In this document: positions 34,922-42,940 of the stretch, piece after piece
Numbering within the stretch: the first letter of the stretch is position 1
How the letters are laid out: every line of letters starts with the position of its first letter
Source of the DNA: Microbacterium sp. 2FI
GTDB lineage: Bacteria; Actinomycetota; Actinomycetes; Actinomycetales; Microbacteriaceae
Reading direction: 5' to 3'
Assembly (NCBI RefSeq): GCF_005502885.1
Contig: NZ_SCMR01000008.1
Location: 1 to 64,000, forward strand
Length of the DNA: 64,000 nucleotides
Made by a program: the position numbers and the translations under genes
Notes under the pieces: model-generated
Database searches by the model: none
Told to the model about the DNA's origin: nothing
The model's input: only the letters and a program-made list of their open reading frames with translations

Positions 34922-36048
34922 CAGGCGACCACCCCTGCGGCGGCGCGTTCGGCCTTGACCTTCTTGTGCAGGACCCGGGCCGACTCGATGAGCCGCACGC
35001 CGTCCGGTCCCCACATCAGGCGCATGAAGTAGCGCTCGATGGGCGGCTGCTGCATTACCCACACCACGGGCAGCACGAGCTTGGCTGACACAATCGACCA
35101 GCGGTCCTTGAAGGAGCCCTGCTTGATTCCCATCGACCGGCGGAACTTGCCCGACAGCACGCCCGTCAGCGGAGTGTTGAAGAGCACGGCCTGGCTCATC
35201 AGCGGACCGATCGCCCGCAACTGCGAGAAGGTGAAGTTCTTCTTCATCGACGCCGCCATCGTGTCGGTCATCACCTCGCCGGTCGGCGGGTAGTACTTCA
35301 TGGTGTCGGTGTGCTGGAACAGCGGGCTGTACTTGTCGTAGAGCGCGGCGAGCTCGGCCATCGAAGTGGGCACCTCCTCGGCATCCACATTGTGCAGGCG
35401 CACGTACGCTGCCGACTCCGCCATGAACTGATCACGCGTCGCCGCCGGCAACCGATGCGGGGCCTTGCCGTCACGGAAGGCGAAGCCTTCGTAGACGCGC
35501 AGCATCGGGTGCATCTCGGTCAGCGATGCCCACATCGCGTCGCGCGGGTCGCTGGCGGAATAGCCGCCCAGTTCCGGTTCGCCGCTGTCGATGATGTCGC
35601 TCTTCACCTTGCGGTGAATGTTGTGCAGGTGCTTGGCCATGAGCTTGGCGGTGGTGGTGTCCCCGAGCCACATGGGCGCGTGCATGCCGGCGTTGCGCTG
35701 GAGCCGCTCGAACGCGCCGAAGAAGGTGAGGGTGCCGTCGCGGCCCTTGCGGGCGATCGGGTCGAGGTCGCGAATCGCCGCGTCGATCGGCTTGTACTTG
35801 GTCTGCGCGAACCCCTGGATGCAGTTGTGGAACACGATCACTGCGGGGTGCAGCAGCACGTCCCACACCGCACTGCCGGGTCCGAACACGCCGTAGTCCG
35901 GCGTCCCGTCCTCATTCAGAGAGTCACCCGCGGCCACAGGTGCGCCGAAGCGCTGCCACCTGCGCTCCGTGCCGAGGAGCTCTGCCTTGCTCAGCACGTT
36001 CGGGTTCTCGCCGTTCGTCTTCGTCTTCGTCTTCGTCGCCGTCGCCAT
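34921..36048 (-). CDS. MpaB-like oxygenase (DUF2236 / latex-clearing-protein fold)
   Basis: 375 residues from ATG 36048, chosen because AGGGAAG lies 6 bases upstream; ATG 36084 would add 12 residues. A Lys/Thr-rich N terminus is followed by the helical domain with VLLHPAVIVFHNCIQGFAQTKYKPIDAAIRDLDPIARKGRDGTLTFFGAFERLQRNAGMHAPMW and LMAKHLHNIHRKVKSDI. The pattern of H...R and the late MHPMLRVYEGFAFRDG block fits the DUF2236 group, haem-containing oxygenases related to Lcp and MpaB (family assignment from memory). It is the first gene of the operon, facing a TetR regulator, so it may start oxidative cleavage of a hydrophobic substrate. Confidence 0.75.
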   Translation of the reverse strand: MATATKTKTKTNGENPNVLSKAELLGTERRWQRFGAPVAAGDSLNEDGTPDYGVFGPGSAVWDVLLHPAVIVFHNCIQGFAQTKYKPIDAAIRDLDPIARKGRDGTLTFFGAFERLQRNAGMHAPMWLGDTTTAKLMAKHLHNIHRKVKSDIIDSGEPELGGYSASDPRDAMWASLTEMHPMLRVYEGFAFRDGKAPHRLPAATRDQFMAESAAYVRLHNVDAEEVPTSMAELAALYDKYSPLFQHTDTMKYYPPTGEVMTDTMAASMKKNFTFSQLRAIGPLMSQAVLFNTPLTGVLSGKFRRSMGIKQGSFKDRWSIVSAKLVLPVVWVMQQPPIERYFMRLMWGPDGVRLIESARVLHKKVKAERAAAGVVA

Positions 36049-36080
36049 CGTCAACTTCCCTGTTGATCGGATTGAATTCG

Positions 36081-36110
36081 CCATGGGGAATAATCCCCCA
36101 TGGGGAATTT
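36081..36110. promoter_or_regulatory. Candidate TetR operator
   Basis: Overlapping inverted repeats lie between the MpaB-like and TetR genes. GGGGA/TCCCC arms occur at 36085-36098 and the perfect palindrome CCCCATGGGG at 36096-36105, with ATGGGGAAT occurring twice (36083 and 36100). This is a plausible repressor site for the divergent operon. Confidence 0.5.
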
Positions 36111-36154
36111 AAATGCCAGAGCGAGTAGTGTCAAATCATGGACGGTGATCGATC

Positions 36155-36838
36155 GTGACCGCTTCGGCGGCGAAAGCGGTACCGGCATCGCGAAGGACGC
36201 GCGGTGAGCGCGCCGGGATCGACCGCGCCCGCATCGTAGAAGCCGCGCGGGGCTTTGATCCCGACACCCTCACGATGAAAGCGGTCGCCGACGAACTCGG
36301 AGTGGACCGCAAGACCCTCAACCATCACGTCAGCGACCGAGACACACTCCTGGGGCTCATGGCCCTCGACGCATTCTCGGACACCTTCTCAGCGGTGCAG
36401 GTCGCCGCACAGGGCACGTGGCAGGATGCCTGCCGCACCTTCGCACGCGGGTTCACCGACAGCGTCATCTCGACGGGCGTGCTCGTGGAGCACCTCCGTG
36501 TCGAGGAGTCGCTGGCAACCGTCGCGCTGGAAGCCACTGAAGCAGTGATCGAGAAGATGATCGAGGCGGGCTTCGACGACGAGTCCGCCGTGCGATGCCT
36601 CGCTCTCCTCACCAACATCTGCATGGCCTTCGCGCGCGACATCGTCTCCATATCGCCGAACCAGGAGTCATCACGACTTCAGCTGCTGCGGCGCGCGCTG
36701 GAGGGCCGTTCTCGGGCCGACTTCGTCAACCTCTCGAGAATTGCCGACTCACGCGTGAACACCTACACCGAACGACAGCTCGACCTGAGCATCGACGTCT
36801 TCCTCAACGGCGCCGGAGTCACCTTCCTCGACCGCTAG
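36155..36838 (+). CDS. TetR/AcrR family transcriptional regulator
   Basis: 227 residues, GTG start (TASAAKAVPASRRTRGERAG). The N-terminal helix-turn-helix is IDRARIVEAARGFDPDTLTMKAVADELGVDRKTLNHHVSDRDTLLGLMALDAF, where LGVDRKTLNHHV is the recognition helix region. The variable C-terminal helical domain would bind the inducer. It is divergent from the MpaB-ALDH-ADH-SDR operon and likely represses it. Its TAG stop overlaps the stop of the convergent next gene within a CTAG. Confidence 0.9.
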   Translation: MTASAAKAVPASRRTRGERAGIDRARIVEAARGFDPDTLTMKAVADELGVDRKTLNHHVSDRDTLLGLMALDAFSDTFSAVQVAAQGTWQDACRTFARGFTDSVISTGVLVEHLRVEESLATVALEATEAVIEKMIEAGFDDESAVRCLALLTNICMAFARDIVSISPNQESSRLQLLRRALEGRSRADFVNLSRIADSRVNTYTERQLDLSIDVFLNGAGVTFLDR

Positions 36839-37545
36839 CCAGCCACGCCGTCGATCTCTGACACGCCGATTCCGTACTTCGCCATCCGGCGACGATGATC
36901 GTCGGATCCGATGTAGCCATGAAGCTCATCGTCCACTGCGCGCAGGAGCCGGTGATCGCTTCTGCGGACCGAGAACGCGCCGACCGGTGCCCGGCCCCCG
37001 CCGCTGTCCAGAGCGACACCTTCGAGCCCGGGATGGGTGACCGCGATCGCTCTGTTTCCGAGCGCGGTGGCTGAAAAGGCGTCGATTCCACCAGAGAGGA
37101 GCGCTGCGACCGCGCTCGGCTGGTCAGCGAACGTGATCAGGCGCGCATCGGGAACACCAGCATTCCGCGCCGCTTCCATCTGGATTTGCCCAGGGATGAC
37201 CCCGAGTAACGCGTCCTCGCGCTCAACCACAGCGCTGTAGCTCGTGAGTCCCTTCGGGTTGCCGGCCTTCACCACGAGACCGTCGACGAGTGCCCACACG
37301 GGGCGGCTGAACGCAACGACCTCGGCTCGTTCGGGCGTCACGAAGATCGGCACGTTGAGCTCCCACCTCCCCACATCCACGCCGGCGAGCAGCTCTCCGA
37401 AGGTGGTCGGGACGAACTCGACCGATGTCGCGCCGATTGCCCTCAGCACCAGGTCCGCCAGCTCGATGTCAGCACCCGTCGCGGATCCGTCCTCCGCGGT
37501 CGAGCAGAAGGGAGGCTCCTCGACGTACGCGACCCGGAGCTTCAT
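36835..37545 (-). CDS. Solute-binding-protein-like (SBP family 3) protein without signal peptide
   Basis: 236 residues starting MKLRVAYVEEPPFCSTAEDGSATGADIELADLVLRAIG, which is the first strand and helix of a family 3 amino-acid/ectoine-binding protein. VEFVPTTFGELLAGVDVGRWELNVPIFVTPERAEVVAFSRPVWALVDGLVV is the hinge region. The protein begins directly at the mature-like sequence: no signal peptide or lipobox is present, so it is predicted cytoplasmic. No permease or ATPase gene is near. It overlaps the PLP enzyme gene by 4 bases and may serve as a sensor, an enzyme or a relic. Confidence 0.8.
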   Translation of the reverse strand: MKLRVAYVEEPPFCSTAEDGSATGADIELADLVLRAIGATSVEFVPTTFGELLAGVDVGRWELNVPIFVTPERAEVVAFSRPVWALVDGLVVKAGNPKGLTSYSAVVEREDALLGVIPGQIQMEAARNAGVPDARLITFADQPSAVAALLSGGIDAFSATALGNRAIAVTHPGLEGVALDSGGGRAPVGAFSVRRSDHRLLRAVDDELHGYIGSDDHRRRMAKYGIGVSEIDGVAG

Positions 37546-38717
37546 CTTGCGTCCATCGCGTCGGCTGCAGCAATCACATCGTCGAGCAGATCAGCGGTGT
37601 CCTCCAAGCCCGCAGCGATGCGGACGAGCCCCAACGGCACTCCCGCCTCCACGATCTGCTCATCGGAGAGCATCCCCCGCCACATCGAGGCGGGATGGAC
37701 CGCGAGCGTCCCGACCCCGCCGAGGCTTGCAGCGATCCGCGAGATAGTAAGCCTGCCGAGGAAAGCGCCGGCGGCCTCTCCGCCTCCGACCAGCTCGATC
37801 GCGAGCACGCCACCGAAGGAACTCATCTGCGTGGTCGCGAGCGCGTGCTGCGGATGACTTGCCAGCCCTGGGTAGTGCACCGCGGCGACCGCGGGAGGAT
37901 TCTCGAGTGCTTCAGCGAGCGCCATCCCGTTCGCGTTGTGGCGCTCCACCCTGATCGGAAGCGTCCTGAGCCCGCGGAGGAGCAGCCATGCGTCGATCGG
38001 GCCGAGCACCGCCCCAGTCAGCAGGCCGACATCCCAGATACGATCAAGCAGTTCAGCGGAGCCTGCGAGGGCGCCGGCGGACACATCCGAGTGTCCGTTG
38101 AGGTACTTGGTCGCACTGTGCCAGACCACGTCGGCGCCGAACTCCGCGGGCCTCTGGGTGATCGGCGTGGCAAGGGTGTTGTCGGCGAGGACGAGGGCAC
38201 CGTTCGCGTGCGCGATCTCAGCGACGGCCGCCAGGTCGGTGACCTGCAGCAGCGGATTGCTCGGTGTCTCGAGCAGAACGAGCTTCGTGTTCGTCGTGAT
38301 CGCTCGGGCGAATGCCGCGGTGTCGGTCTGGTCAACCATCGTCGTGGACACGCCGAGCCGGGGTAGAAGATTCTGAAGCACCGATGCCGTGCCGCCGTAT
38401 GTCGACACCTGACCCACGACGTGGTCTCCGGATGAGATCAGCCCCAGCACGGCAGTAGTGAGCGCAGCCATTCCGGATGCCGTCACCATGGCCGCTTCGG
38501 TCCCCTCCAGCTCCGCGACAACAGCCGCCACCTGCGCATGGTTCGGATTGCCGTAGCGGGTGTAGAAGGAGGTGCCTCGCGTTTCGACGGCGCTCGCGGC
38601 GAAAGCTGCGAGGTCGTCGGCCCAGAAGTTCGCCGTCTGGTAGATCGGCGGCGCAATGGCCTGGGTGGGGTTCACGTCCCGATCCGCGTGAATCGTGCGG
38701 GTGCTGGCGCCTGTCAT
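37542..38717 (-). CDS. Trans-sulfuration family PLP enzyme (cystathionine/methionine gamma-lyase-like)
   Basis: 391 residues from ATG 38717, which has GGAGAG upstream; a GTG at 38747 is possible. PLP-binding Lys204 is in VVWHSATKYLNGHSDVSAG. Other conserved parts are PPIYQTANFW, YTRYGNPN, MVTASGMAALTTAVLG (phosphate loop), LLETPSNPLLQVTDL and VLADNTLATPITQRP. TISRIAASLGGVGTLAVHPASM is the C-terminal substrate-carboxylate region. Sequence fits gamma-elimination or gamma-replacement of sulfur amino acids. It is divergent from an Lrp/AsnC gene, as in many methionine gamma-lyase operons. Confidence 0.9.
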   Translation of the reverse strand: MTGASTRTIHADRDVNPTQAIAPPIYQTANFWADDLAAFAASAVETRGTSFYTRYGNPNHAQVAAVVAELEGTEAAMVTASGMAALTTAVLGLISSGDHVVGQVSTYGGTASVLQNLLPRLGVSTTMVDQTDTAAFARAITTNTKLVLLETPSNPLLQVTDLAAVAEIAHANGALVLADNTLATPITQRPAEFGADVVWHSATKYLNGHSDVSAGALAGSAELLDRIWDVGLLTGAVLGPIDAWLLLRGLRTLPIRVERHNANGMALAEALENPPAVAAVHYPGLASHPQHALATTQMSSFGGVLAIELVGGGEAAGAFLGRLTISRIAASLGGVGTLAVHPASMWRGMLSDEQIVEAGVPLGLVRIAAGLEDTADLLDDVIAAADAMDAR

Positions 38718-38833
38718 TCCACTCTCCTCGACAGAACTCTTCGACACGACGATTCTGGCGCCTCTACAGCGTCACTGATCGTGGGCCCACGACATAGCAC
38801 GATGATTGCGCCCTAAGAACGCGGCAGATCATG

Positions 38834-38863
38834 CTGACAGTTGCGCATGGGACGCAATATCCT
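38834..38863 (+). promoter_or_regulatory. Putative promoter for a leaderless AsnC-type gene
   Basis: CTGACA (38834-38839) and TATCCT (38858-38863) are 18 bases apart, and the A of the ATG at 38870 is 7 bases after the -10. No SD is present. TTGCG/CGCAA arms (38841-38845, 38853-38857) between the hexamers could be an autoregulatory Lrp site. Confidence 0.5.
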
Positions 38864-38869
38864 TGCCGA

Positions 38870-39304
38870 ATGGATGACATCGATCGCGCCATTCTCGCCG
38901 TCCTCGAACGGGATGGGCGCATCAGCAACGCAGACCTCGCCGAAGCCGTCGGACTGTCGCCCTCACCGTGCCTTCGTCGGGTGCGTCGGCTCGAGGACGA
39001 TGGCATCATCACCGGGTATCGCGCGGTCATCCGACCGTCGGCCATGGATCGGGGGCTGCGGGTCATCGTCGGCGTGCGCCTGTCTCGTCATGCCCGTGAC
39101 GCGGTAGCCGCGTGGGAGAGCGGAGTCACTCGACTCCCCGCGGTCACCGCCTGCCATCACGTGACAGGATCGTTCGACTACCTTCTCCAGGTCGACGTCA
39201 AGGACCTCGCTGCCTACGAGCGATTTCATGCTGAGGCCCTCGCAGGTCTCCCCGAGCTCGGCGCGGTCACGAGCTTCGTCGTCATGAAGACTCTCGAGCC
39301 GTAG
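38870..39304 (+). CDS. Lrp/AsnC family transcriptional regulator
   Basis: 144 residues, a standard single-unit AsnC protein. The helix-turn-helix is MDDIDRAILAVLERDGRISNADLAEAVGLSPSPCLRRVRRLEDDGIITGYRAVI. The RAM domain ends VTACHHVTGSFDYLLQVDVKDLAAYERFHAEALAGLPELGAVTSFVVMKTLEP. The start at 38870 removes a 13-residue leader that lacks family similarity and places the ATG at the predicted transcription start. It is divergent from the PLP lyase and binding-protein operon and probably activates or represses it in response to a sulfur or branched amino acid. Confidence 0.93.
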   Translation: MDDIDRAILAVLERDGRISNADLAEAVGLSPSPCLRRVRRLEDDGIITGYRAVIRPSAMDRGLRVIVGVRLSRHARDAVAAWESGVTRLPAVTACHHVTGSFDYLLQVDVKDLAAYERFHAEALAGLPELGAVTSFVVMKTLEP

Positions 39305-39326
39305 ATCGCCGCGCGGCGGAGAGCCG

Positions 39327-39899
39327 TCAGGTCGGATCGGGTCCGAGCATGGCATTCACGAGCCGTTCGGCGTCACCGGGCTCGATCGGGGTGCGGCTGA
39401 GCGCGCGCATCACGACAGCACCGACAAGGGACTCGACGACCTCACGCGCTGCCGGCACGGGTCGCCCTGATGCGTCGTCCTGGGCGTCGAACCGCGACAG
39501 GAGCGACAATGCTCCGAGGCTCGCGCCGAGGCGCTTGCCCACCTCATCGTTTTCGGCCGCTGCGGCGATGAGCGATCGCATCAGACCGTCGCCGTTCGGG
39601 CTCGCGAGCACGCGGAAGATCTCCTCCAGCCACGCGATGAGATCTGCACGGAGGTCTCCGGTGTCGGGTGGGACCAGCCGCTCAGGCAGCAGCATCCCTT
39701 CGAGGAGGCACTCCGCGACCAGGTGACCCTTCGACGGCCACCACCGGTAGATGGTCTGCTTGCCGACTCCGGCCGCCGCCGCGATCGACTCGATGGAAAG
39801 GTGGTCGTAGCCCCGCTCGGCGAACAGCCGCGCGGTTGCAGTGAGGATCGACGTGCGGGCGGCCTCGCTCCGCACGGCTCCACGACGACGCTCCGGCAT
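39327..39899 (-). CDS. TetR/AcrR family transcriptional regulator
   Basis: 190 residues from ATG 39899 (MPERRRGAVRSEAARTSIL). The helix-turn-helix is TATARLFAERGYDHLSIESIAAAAGVGKQTIYRWWPSKGHLVAECLLEG, a textbook TetR pattern (GVGKQTIYRWW). TATGCT (39911-39906) lies 6 bases before the ATG, so the message is likely leaderless. It is divergent from the MMPL exporter gene, which it probably represses; its C-terminal domain would bind the exported compound. Confidence 0.92.
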   Translation of the reverse strand: MPERRRGAVRSEAARTSILTATARLFAERGYDHLSIESIAAAAGVGKQTIYRWWPSKGHLVAECLLEGMLLPERLVPPDTGDLRADLIAWLEEIFRVLASPNGDGLMRSLIAAAAENDEVGKRLGASLGALSLLSRFDAQDDASGRPVPAAREVVESLVGAVVMRALSRTPIEPGDAERLVNAMLGPDPT

Positions 39900-39905
39900 C
39901 CTCAC

Positions 39906-39911
39906 AGCATA
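39906..39911 (-). promoter_or_regulatory. -10 element of the TetR gene
   Basis: TATGCT on the minus strand, placed so that transcription would start at the A of the ATG at 39899. I see no convincing -35. Confidence 0.35.
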
Positions 39912-39972
39912 ATCGGCATTTGCGAGACGAACCGTTGCGTATCATGTATCCGACTCTCCGGAAGGATCTCTG

Positions 39973-42516
39973 ATGGCTGAACTGCTGTACCGCCTCGGCA
40001 AGCTGACCGCACGGCGCGCGTGGACCGTCGTGGTCGCATGGGTGATCGTGCTCGCGGTCGCCGCTGTCGGATTCGCCATCGGCTTCAAGGGGCTCACCAC
40101 GAGCTTCGACATCCCCGGCACGGCATCGGGGACCGTCATCGCTGAGCTCCAGGAGAAGCTTCCTGACTTCAGTGGCGCTTCAGGCACCGTGGTGTTCCAG
40201 ACCGAGGACGGCTCGGCCTTCACAGACGACCAGCGCGAGCAGATCGGCACGATGGTCGCGAGCGCTCAGGATCTTCCCGACGTCGCGGCGGTCGTCGACC
40301 CCTTCGAGGCCGACACGCAGCGCGCCGACCAGCAGGCCCAGATCGAGGACGGGCGCGCCGAGATCGCGGACGCAACGGCGCAGCTCGATGCCGGTCAGGC
40401 ACAGCTCGACGCCGGCCTGTCGCAGCTTGATCAGGCTCAGGCGCAGTTGGACGGCGCACGAGAGCAGCTCGAGGCCGCCGGTGCACCGGCTGAGCAGCTT
40501 GCCACGCTCGACGCGCAGCAGGCGCAGCTCGATGCCGGTCGCGCGGAGCTCGACGCCCAGCAGGCGACGATCGACGAGGGCCGCGCGGAGCTCGTGACGC
40601 AGAGCGAGAAGCTCGAGCTGGGTGCGGAGTTGCTCGATCTGTCGGCCGGCATCCTCGTGGTCTCGGAAGACGGATCGACTGCGCTGGTGAACGTCGCCTT
40701 CACCGAACCGCGCCTCGAGCTCTCCGCCGAGGCCAAGGAGTCCGTCGTCGAGCACTTCGAGTCCGAGCCGATCGACGGCGTCGACGTATCGTTCTCCACC
40801 GAGATCGCCCAAGGCGTCCCCCAGATCATCGGCGTCGGCGAGATCATCGGCGTCATCATCGCGGGCATCGTGCTGATGGTCATGCTCGGAACCGTCATCG
40901 CTGCGGCGCTCCCCCTCGTCACCGCGATCTTCGGCGTCGCTGTCGCCGCTGTCGGCACGCTCGCCTTCTCCGGCGTCGTGCAGATGGCCTCGGTGACACC
41001 CGTGCTGGGCGTGATGCTCGGCCTCGCGGTCGGAATCGACTACTCGCTGTTCATCATCAACAGGCACCGCAAGCAGCTGATCCAGGGCGCCGAACTGCGG
41101 GAGTCGATCGGACTGGCCAACGGCACCGCCGGCAACGCCGTCGTCTTCGCCGGCGCCACGGTCATCGTCGCGCTGTTCGCACTCAACGTGACCGGCATCC
41201 CGTTCCTCGGCCTGATGGGCACCGCGGGCGCGATCGCTGTGCTCATCGCCGTACTGATCGCGGTGACGCTCACCCCCGCCCTCCTCGGACTCATCGGCCT
41301 GCGAGTGCTGAACCGCAAGGCGCGAGCCCGCATCGGTGAGGAGCACCACGAGGACACGAAGGCGCGTCCGATGTCGACGCTGCGGGCTGTGCTCACCGTG
41401 ATCACCGCAACGATCGCGCTGCTCATCGTTGCCATCCCCGCCCTGTCAATGCGCCTCGGCCTGCCCGACGGCGGCTCCGAGCCCGCCGGATCCACGACGT
41501 ATACGGCGTTCACGACCACGGAGGAGGCCTTCGGCGCCGGCCAGAACGGCCCGCTTCTCGTCGTGGCGAACCTGCCCGCGGGCCTCGACGACGACGCTTT
41601 GCTGCAGGCACAGGTCGACGTCGCACGGGCCTTGTCCGAGCTGGACGACGTCGTCGCCGTTGCCCCGATCGCCGTATCGGATGATGGCGAGCTCGCCGCC
41701 TTCCAGGTCGTGCCCGCCGAAGGTCCGAACAGCGCCAGCACCGACGCGCTCGTCCGCGACCTGCGCGAACTGCCGCCCATCAACGGAGACATCGAGCTCG
41801 GGGTCGCCGGTCAGGCCGCGATCAACATCGACATCTCGGAGAACCTCGCCGACGTGCTGCCGCTGTACCTGACCGTCGTCGTCGGACTCTCGCTTCTCAT
41901 CATGATCCTGGTGTTCCGATCGATCCTCGTGCCGATCATCGCCACCGGCGGATTCATCCTGTCGCTGTTCGCCACCTACGGCGCGCTGGTCGCGGTGTTC
42001 CAGTGGGGCTGGGGCGCCGAAATCCTCGGCATCCACAGCACCGGGCCGATCCTCAGCTTCCTGCCGGTCATCCTCGTCGGCATCCTGTTCGGGCTCGCCA
42101 TGGACTACCAGCTCTTCCTCGCCTCAGGCATGCGAGAGGCCTACGTGCACGGATCGCCCGCGCGCCTCGCCGTCGCCCAGGGCTTCCGCGCCGGCCGATC
42201 CGTGGTCATCGCCGCGGGGCTCATCATGGTTGCCGTATTCGGCGGCTTCATCTTCTCCGAATCGACCATCATTCGTTCACTCGGTTTCGGCCTGGCCTTC
42301 GGCATCCTGATCGACGCATTCGTTGTACGGATGCTGCTGATGCCCGCGCTCATGCACTTGCTCGGGAAGTCCGCCTGGTGGATCCCCCGCTGGCTCGACA
42401 AGATCATGCCCAACGCGGACGTCGAGGGCGCGGCGCTCGAGCGTCGCCACCACGCCGATGCACCAGCAGCGGATGCGCCGGCTCCCGGTAGCCATCAAGG
42501 ATCTGGCGGTCTTTGA
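39973..42516 (+). CDS. MMPL family RND-type membrane exporter
   Basis: 847 residues. The first membrane helix (16-40) is followed by a large extracellular loop that includes a coiled coil of QLDAG-type repeats (about residues 110-215), then helices 2-6. The second half repeats this layout. MMPL signs are GVMLGLAVGIDYSLFIINRHRKQL and GILFGLAMDYQLFLASGMREAY, the paired GxxxDY motifs used for proton coupling. GAAGGAT precedes the ATG. The last 9 or so residues (GSHQGSGGL) come from an inserted regulator fragment. It likely exports a lipid or drug under control of the divergent TetR protein. Confidence 0.92.
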   Translation: MAELLYRLGKLTARRAWTVVVAWVIVLAVAAVGFAIGFKGLTTSFDIPGTASGTVIAELQEKLPDFSGASGTVVFQTEDGSAFTDDQREQIGTMVASAQDLPDVAAVVDPFEADTQRADQQAQIEDGRAEIADATAQLDAGQAQLDAGLSQLDQAQAQLDGAREQLEAAGAPAEQLATLDAQQAQLDAGRAELDAQQATIDEGRAELVTQSEKLELGAELLDLSAGILVVSEDGSTALVNVAFTEPRLELSAEAKESVVEHFESEPIDGVDVSFSTEIAQGVPQIIGVGEIIGVIIAGIVLMVMLGTVIAAALPLVTAIFGVAVAAVGTLAFSGVVQMASVTPVLGVMLGLAVGIDYSLFIINRHRKQLIQGAELRESIGLANGTAGNAVVFAGATVIVALFALNVTGIPFLGLMGTAGAIAVLIAVLIAVTLTPALLGLIGLRVLNRKARARIGEEHHEDTKARPMSTLRAVLTVITATIALLIVAIPALSMRLGLPDGGSEPAGSTTYTAFTTTEEAFGAGQNGPLLVVANLPAGLDDDALLQAQVDVARALSELDDVVAVAPIAVSDDGELAAFQVVPAEGPNSASTDALVRDLRELPPINGDIELGVAGQAAINIDISENLADVLPLYLTVVVGLSLLIMILVFRSILVPIIATGGFILSLFATYGALVAVFQWGWGAEILGIHSTGPILSFLPVILVGILFGLAMDYQLFLASGMREAYVHGSPARLAVAQGFRAGRSVVIAAGLIMVAVFGGFIFSESTIIRSLGFGLAFGILIDAFVVRMLLMPALMHLLGKSAWWIPRWLDKIMPNADVEGAALERRHHADAPAADAPAPGSHQGSGGL

Positions 42517-42591
42517 GCGATTCCACGCGGAGACCTTCACACTCGGTGACATCTGTGACCGGGCTCGTCTGTCACGGGCATCAAGCGCTAA
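42488..42591 (+). pseudogene. Frameshifted C-terminal fragment of an Lrp/AsnC regulator
   Basis: In one frame the DNA reads VAIKDLAVFERFHAET, close to VDVKDLAAYERFHAEA in the intact AsnC gene at 38870. From about 42542 a different frame reads SVTSVTGLVCHGHQAL, which matches the end of that domain (the VTSFVVMKTL region). A short stretch between them is missing. It is a decayed end of an AsnC-type gene that now forms the 3' end of the MMPL gene. Confidence 0.6.
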
Positions 42592-42940
42592 ACGACGCAC
42601 GCGTACCCTGCATCTCACCCGGACTGCGGCCTCCGTCGCGGAGCCCTCAGCCGACGTGCATGCGCACAGCCGGGAGGCCGGGTTTGCCTCGATCGAGCGA
42701 CCGGAGGCCGGGTACGCGTCGTCCGCGGCCTTCCCGCCCGACCACGCTGGCGTGGTGGCCGCATACGCACGTGTCAGCGTCCTCGTGTGCGGACAGGTTC
42801 CCACACTCGGCGACGTGCTCGCCCGCATCCAAGACCGCACAGACCTGCTTGATCGAGCGTGCCGGACGCCGTTGCGTGCACGCGACGCCCGGATGTGGAA
42901 CCGGGCTCGCACGAGCGACTTCGAAGGCGTGCGGCACGGA
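42592..42940. other. Region without a recognisable gene
   Basis: About 350 bases between the AsnC remnant and the recombinase gene. Open frames on both strands lack family character. It contains a near-direct repeat ccgggaggccgggt / ccggaggccgggta (42668 and 42700 region). It may be decayed coding DNA from an earlier insertion. Confidence 0.5.

Noticed and set aside
42647..42937. 96-codon open frame on the minus strand before the recombinase
   Set aside because: No SD, no family resemblance, and rearranged surroundings; treated as unassigned DNA.
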